A DNA stretch of 6,255 nucleotides from an uncultured Coriobacteriaceae bacterium. GTDB lineage: Bacteria > Actinomycetota > Coriobacteriia > Coriobacteriales > Eggerthellaceae. The notes under the pieces were generated by a model. It had not been told where the DNA came from. It worked only from the letters and a program-made list of their open reading frames with translations, and ran no database searches. The position numbers were made by a program, and so were the translations under genes. Below, one piece after another: positions 5,885 to 6,255 of the stretch (positions within the stretch are counted from its first letter, which is position 1; each line of letters begins with the position of its first letter). The stretch is taken from the NCBI GenBank assembly GCA_900554945.1, contig USJN01000096.1, forward strand, positions 1 to 6,255, given 5' to 3'.

Positions 5885-6255
5885 CTACTTCTCCTTAAGT
5901 CCATGGGATATCGCCACGGTCGTCGTAAGCATGCGAAAATATGATAGGAGCTTAGGACAATCCCCTTCAATGCTTCCCTCAAAGGTGATCGGTTCTCCTG
6001 CCAGCTCGGCCAGTTTCTTCTCATTGATCGAGTCAACCGTATCCCTTCGGGTGGCAAGCGTGATGTACATATCGGCTTCCGATTCTTCGATATGACTTCC
6101 GTATCGGGTGTTCAGCAGTTGCAGGTCGGCTGCTCCGGCGGTGTTGGTACGGATATGGTCGAGAACGCTGACAAAGACGGAATCAGTCTGCCGGTATACT
6201 TTCTGGAGTTCGATGGATACCAGATCGATCTGGCTGAATACTCTTGCCGAAAAGA
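5885..6255 (-). pseudogene. PIF1-like superfamily 1 helicase, C-terminal fragment with an apparently truncated end
   Basis: The frame is open from the right edge to a TAG at 5885-5887 and shows about 122 residues; the start lies outside the window. It resembles the middle of PIF1-type (SF1B, RecD-related) 5'-3' DNA helicases. A KVYRQTDSVFVSVLDHIR segment fits motif IV with its arginine, then comes a LQLLNTRYG segment, then ITLATRRDTVDSINEKKLAEL and ITFEGSIEGD, the usual run between the helicase domains. In this family the chain should go on with the NGT-containing motif V region and the HKSQG-type motif VI. Instead about 24 unrelated residues (CPKLLSYFRM onward) lead to a stop, and the other two minus-strand frames do not restore the motifs. 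I therefore infer a broken gene cut by a deletion or insertion, or a divergent short version. It is on the same strand as the operon, with 144 bases between its stop and the tarI start. Confidence 0.6.

Noticed and set aside
5682..6095. Plus-strand frame of 137 codons across the tarI start, the gap and the helicase fragment
   Set aside because: It crosses three unrelated minus-strand elements and has no motif, and the helicase similarity is clear on the opposite strand.
1..6255. CRISPR array, tRNA or rRNA genes, insertion sequence ends
   Set aside because: No regularly spaced repeats, no tRNA-like cloverleaf, no transposase motifs and no matching terminal inverted repeats were seen by eye.

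Overview
The window carries one strand-coherent gene block: every gene I can support lies on the minus strand, so it reads from right to left. The core is a cell-wall or surface-polymer operon of the wall teichoic acid type. It contains a TarI-type cytidylyltransferase (5036-5740), a TarJ-type ribulose-5-phosphate reductase (4010-5032), a single-domain CDP-alditol phosphotransferase of the TagB/TagF/TarL family (2768-3988), and a large protein joining a family 2 glycosyltransferase to a cut-short phosphotransferase-like domain (863-2764). Gaps between these four genes are 3, 21 and 3 bases, so they are almost certainly one transcript with translational coupling.

Organism: codon use is GC-rich (hand counts about 67% GC at 1501-1620 and about 53% at 1-180), with ATG and GTG starts and AGGAGG-like ribosome binding sites. 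TarIJ in this GC range, next to a glycosyltransferase/phosphotransferase fusion, would fit an intestinal actinobacterium of the Coriobacteriia (Eggerthella-like). This is an inference from style and not a proven identification.

Right edge: 5885-6255 is the 3' part of a PIF1-like superfamily 1 helicase. Its similarity stops before the last helicase motifs, so it looks broken or highly divergent at its end. A 144-base gap (5741-5884) then holds a candidate extended -10 promoter, a two-part hairpin in the presumed leader, and the tarI ribosome binding site.

Left edge: after the fusion gene ends at 863, GC content falls and 322 bases carry no convincing gene. A GTG-started membrane protein (1-540, running off the window) follows, with features of an O-antigen ligase/polymerase (Wzy-like).

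How the parts fit (inference): TarJ would reduce ribulose 5-phosphate to ribitol 5-phosphate, TarI would activate it to CDP-ribitol, and the phosphotransferase(s) would add ribitol phosphate (or glycerol phosphate) to a membrane-bound acceptor. The glycosyltransferase would add sugars, and the membrane protein would polymerise or ligate a glycan. The most interesting points are the phosphotransferase domain cut just before its catalytic motifs, the broken helicase at the other flank, and a run of G tracts in the first codons of tarI with quadruplex and slippage potential.
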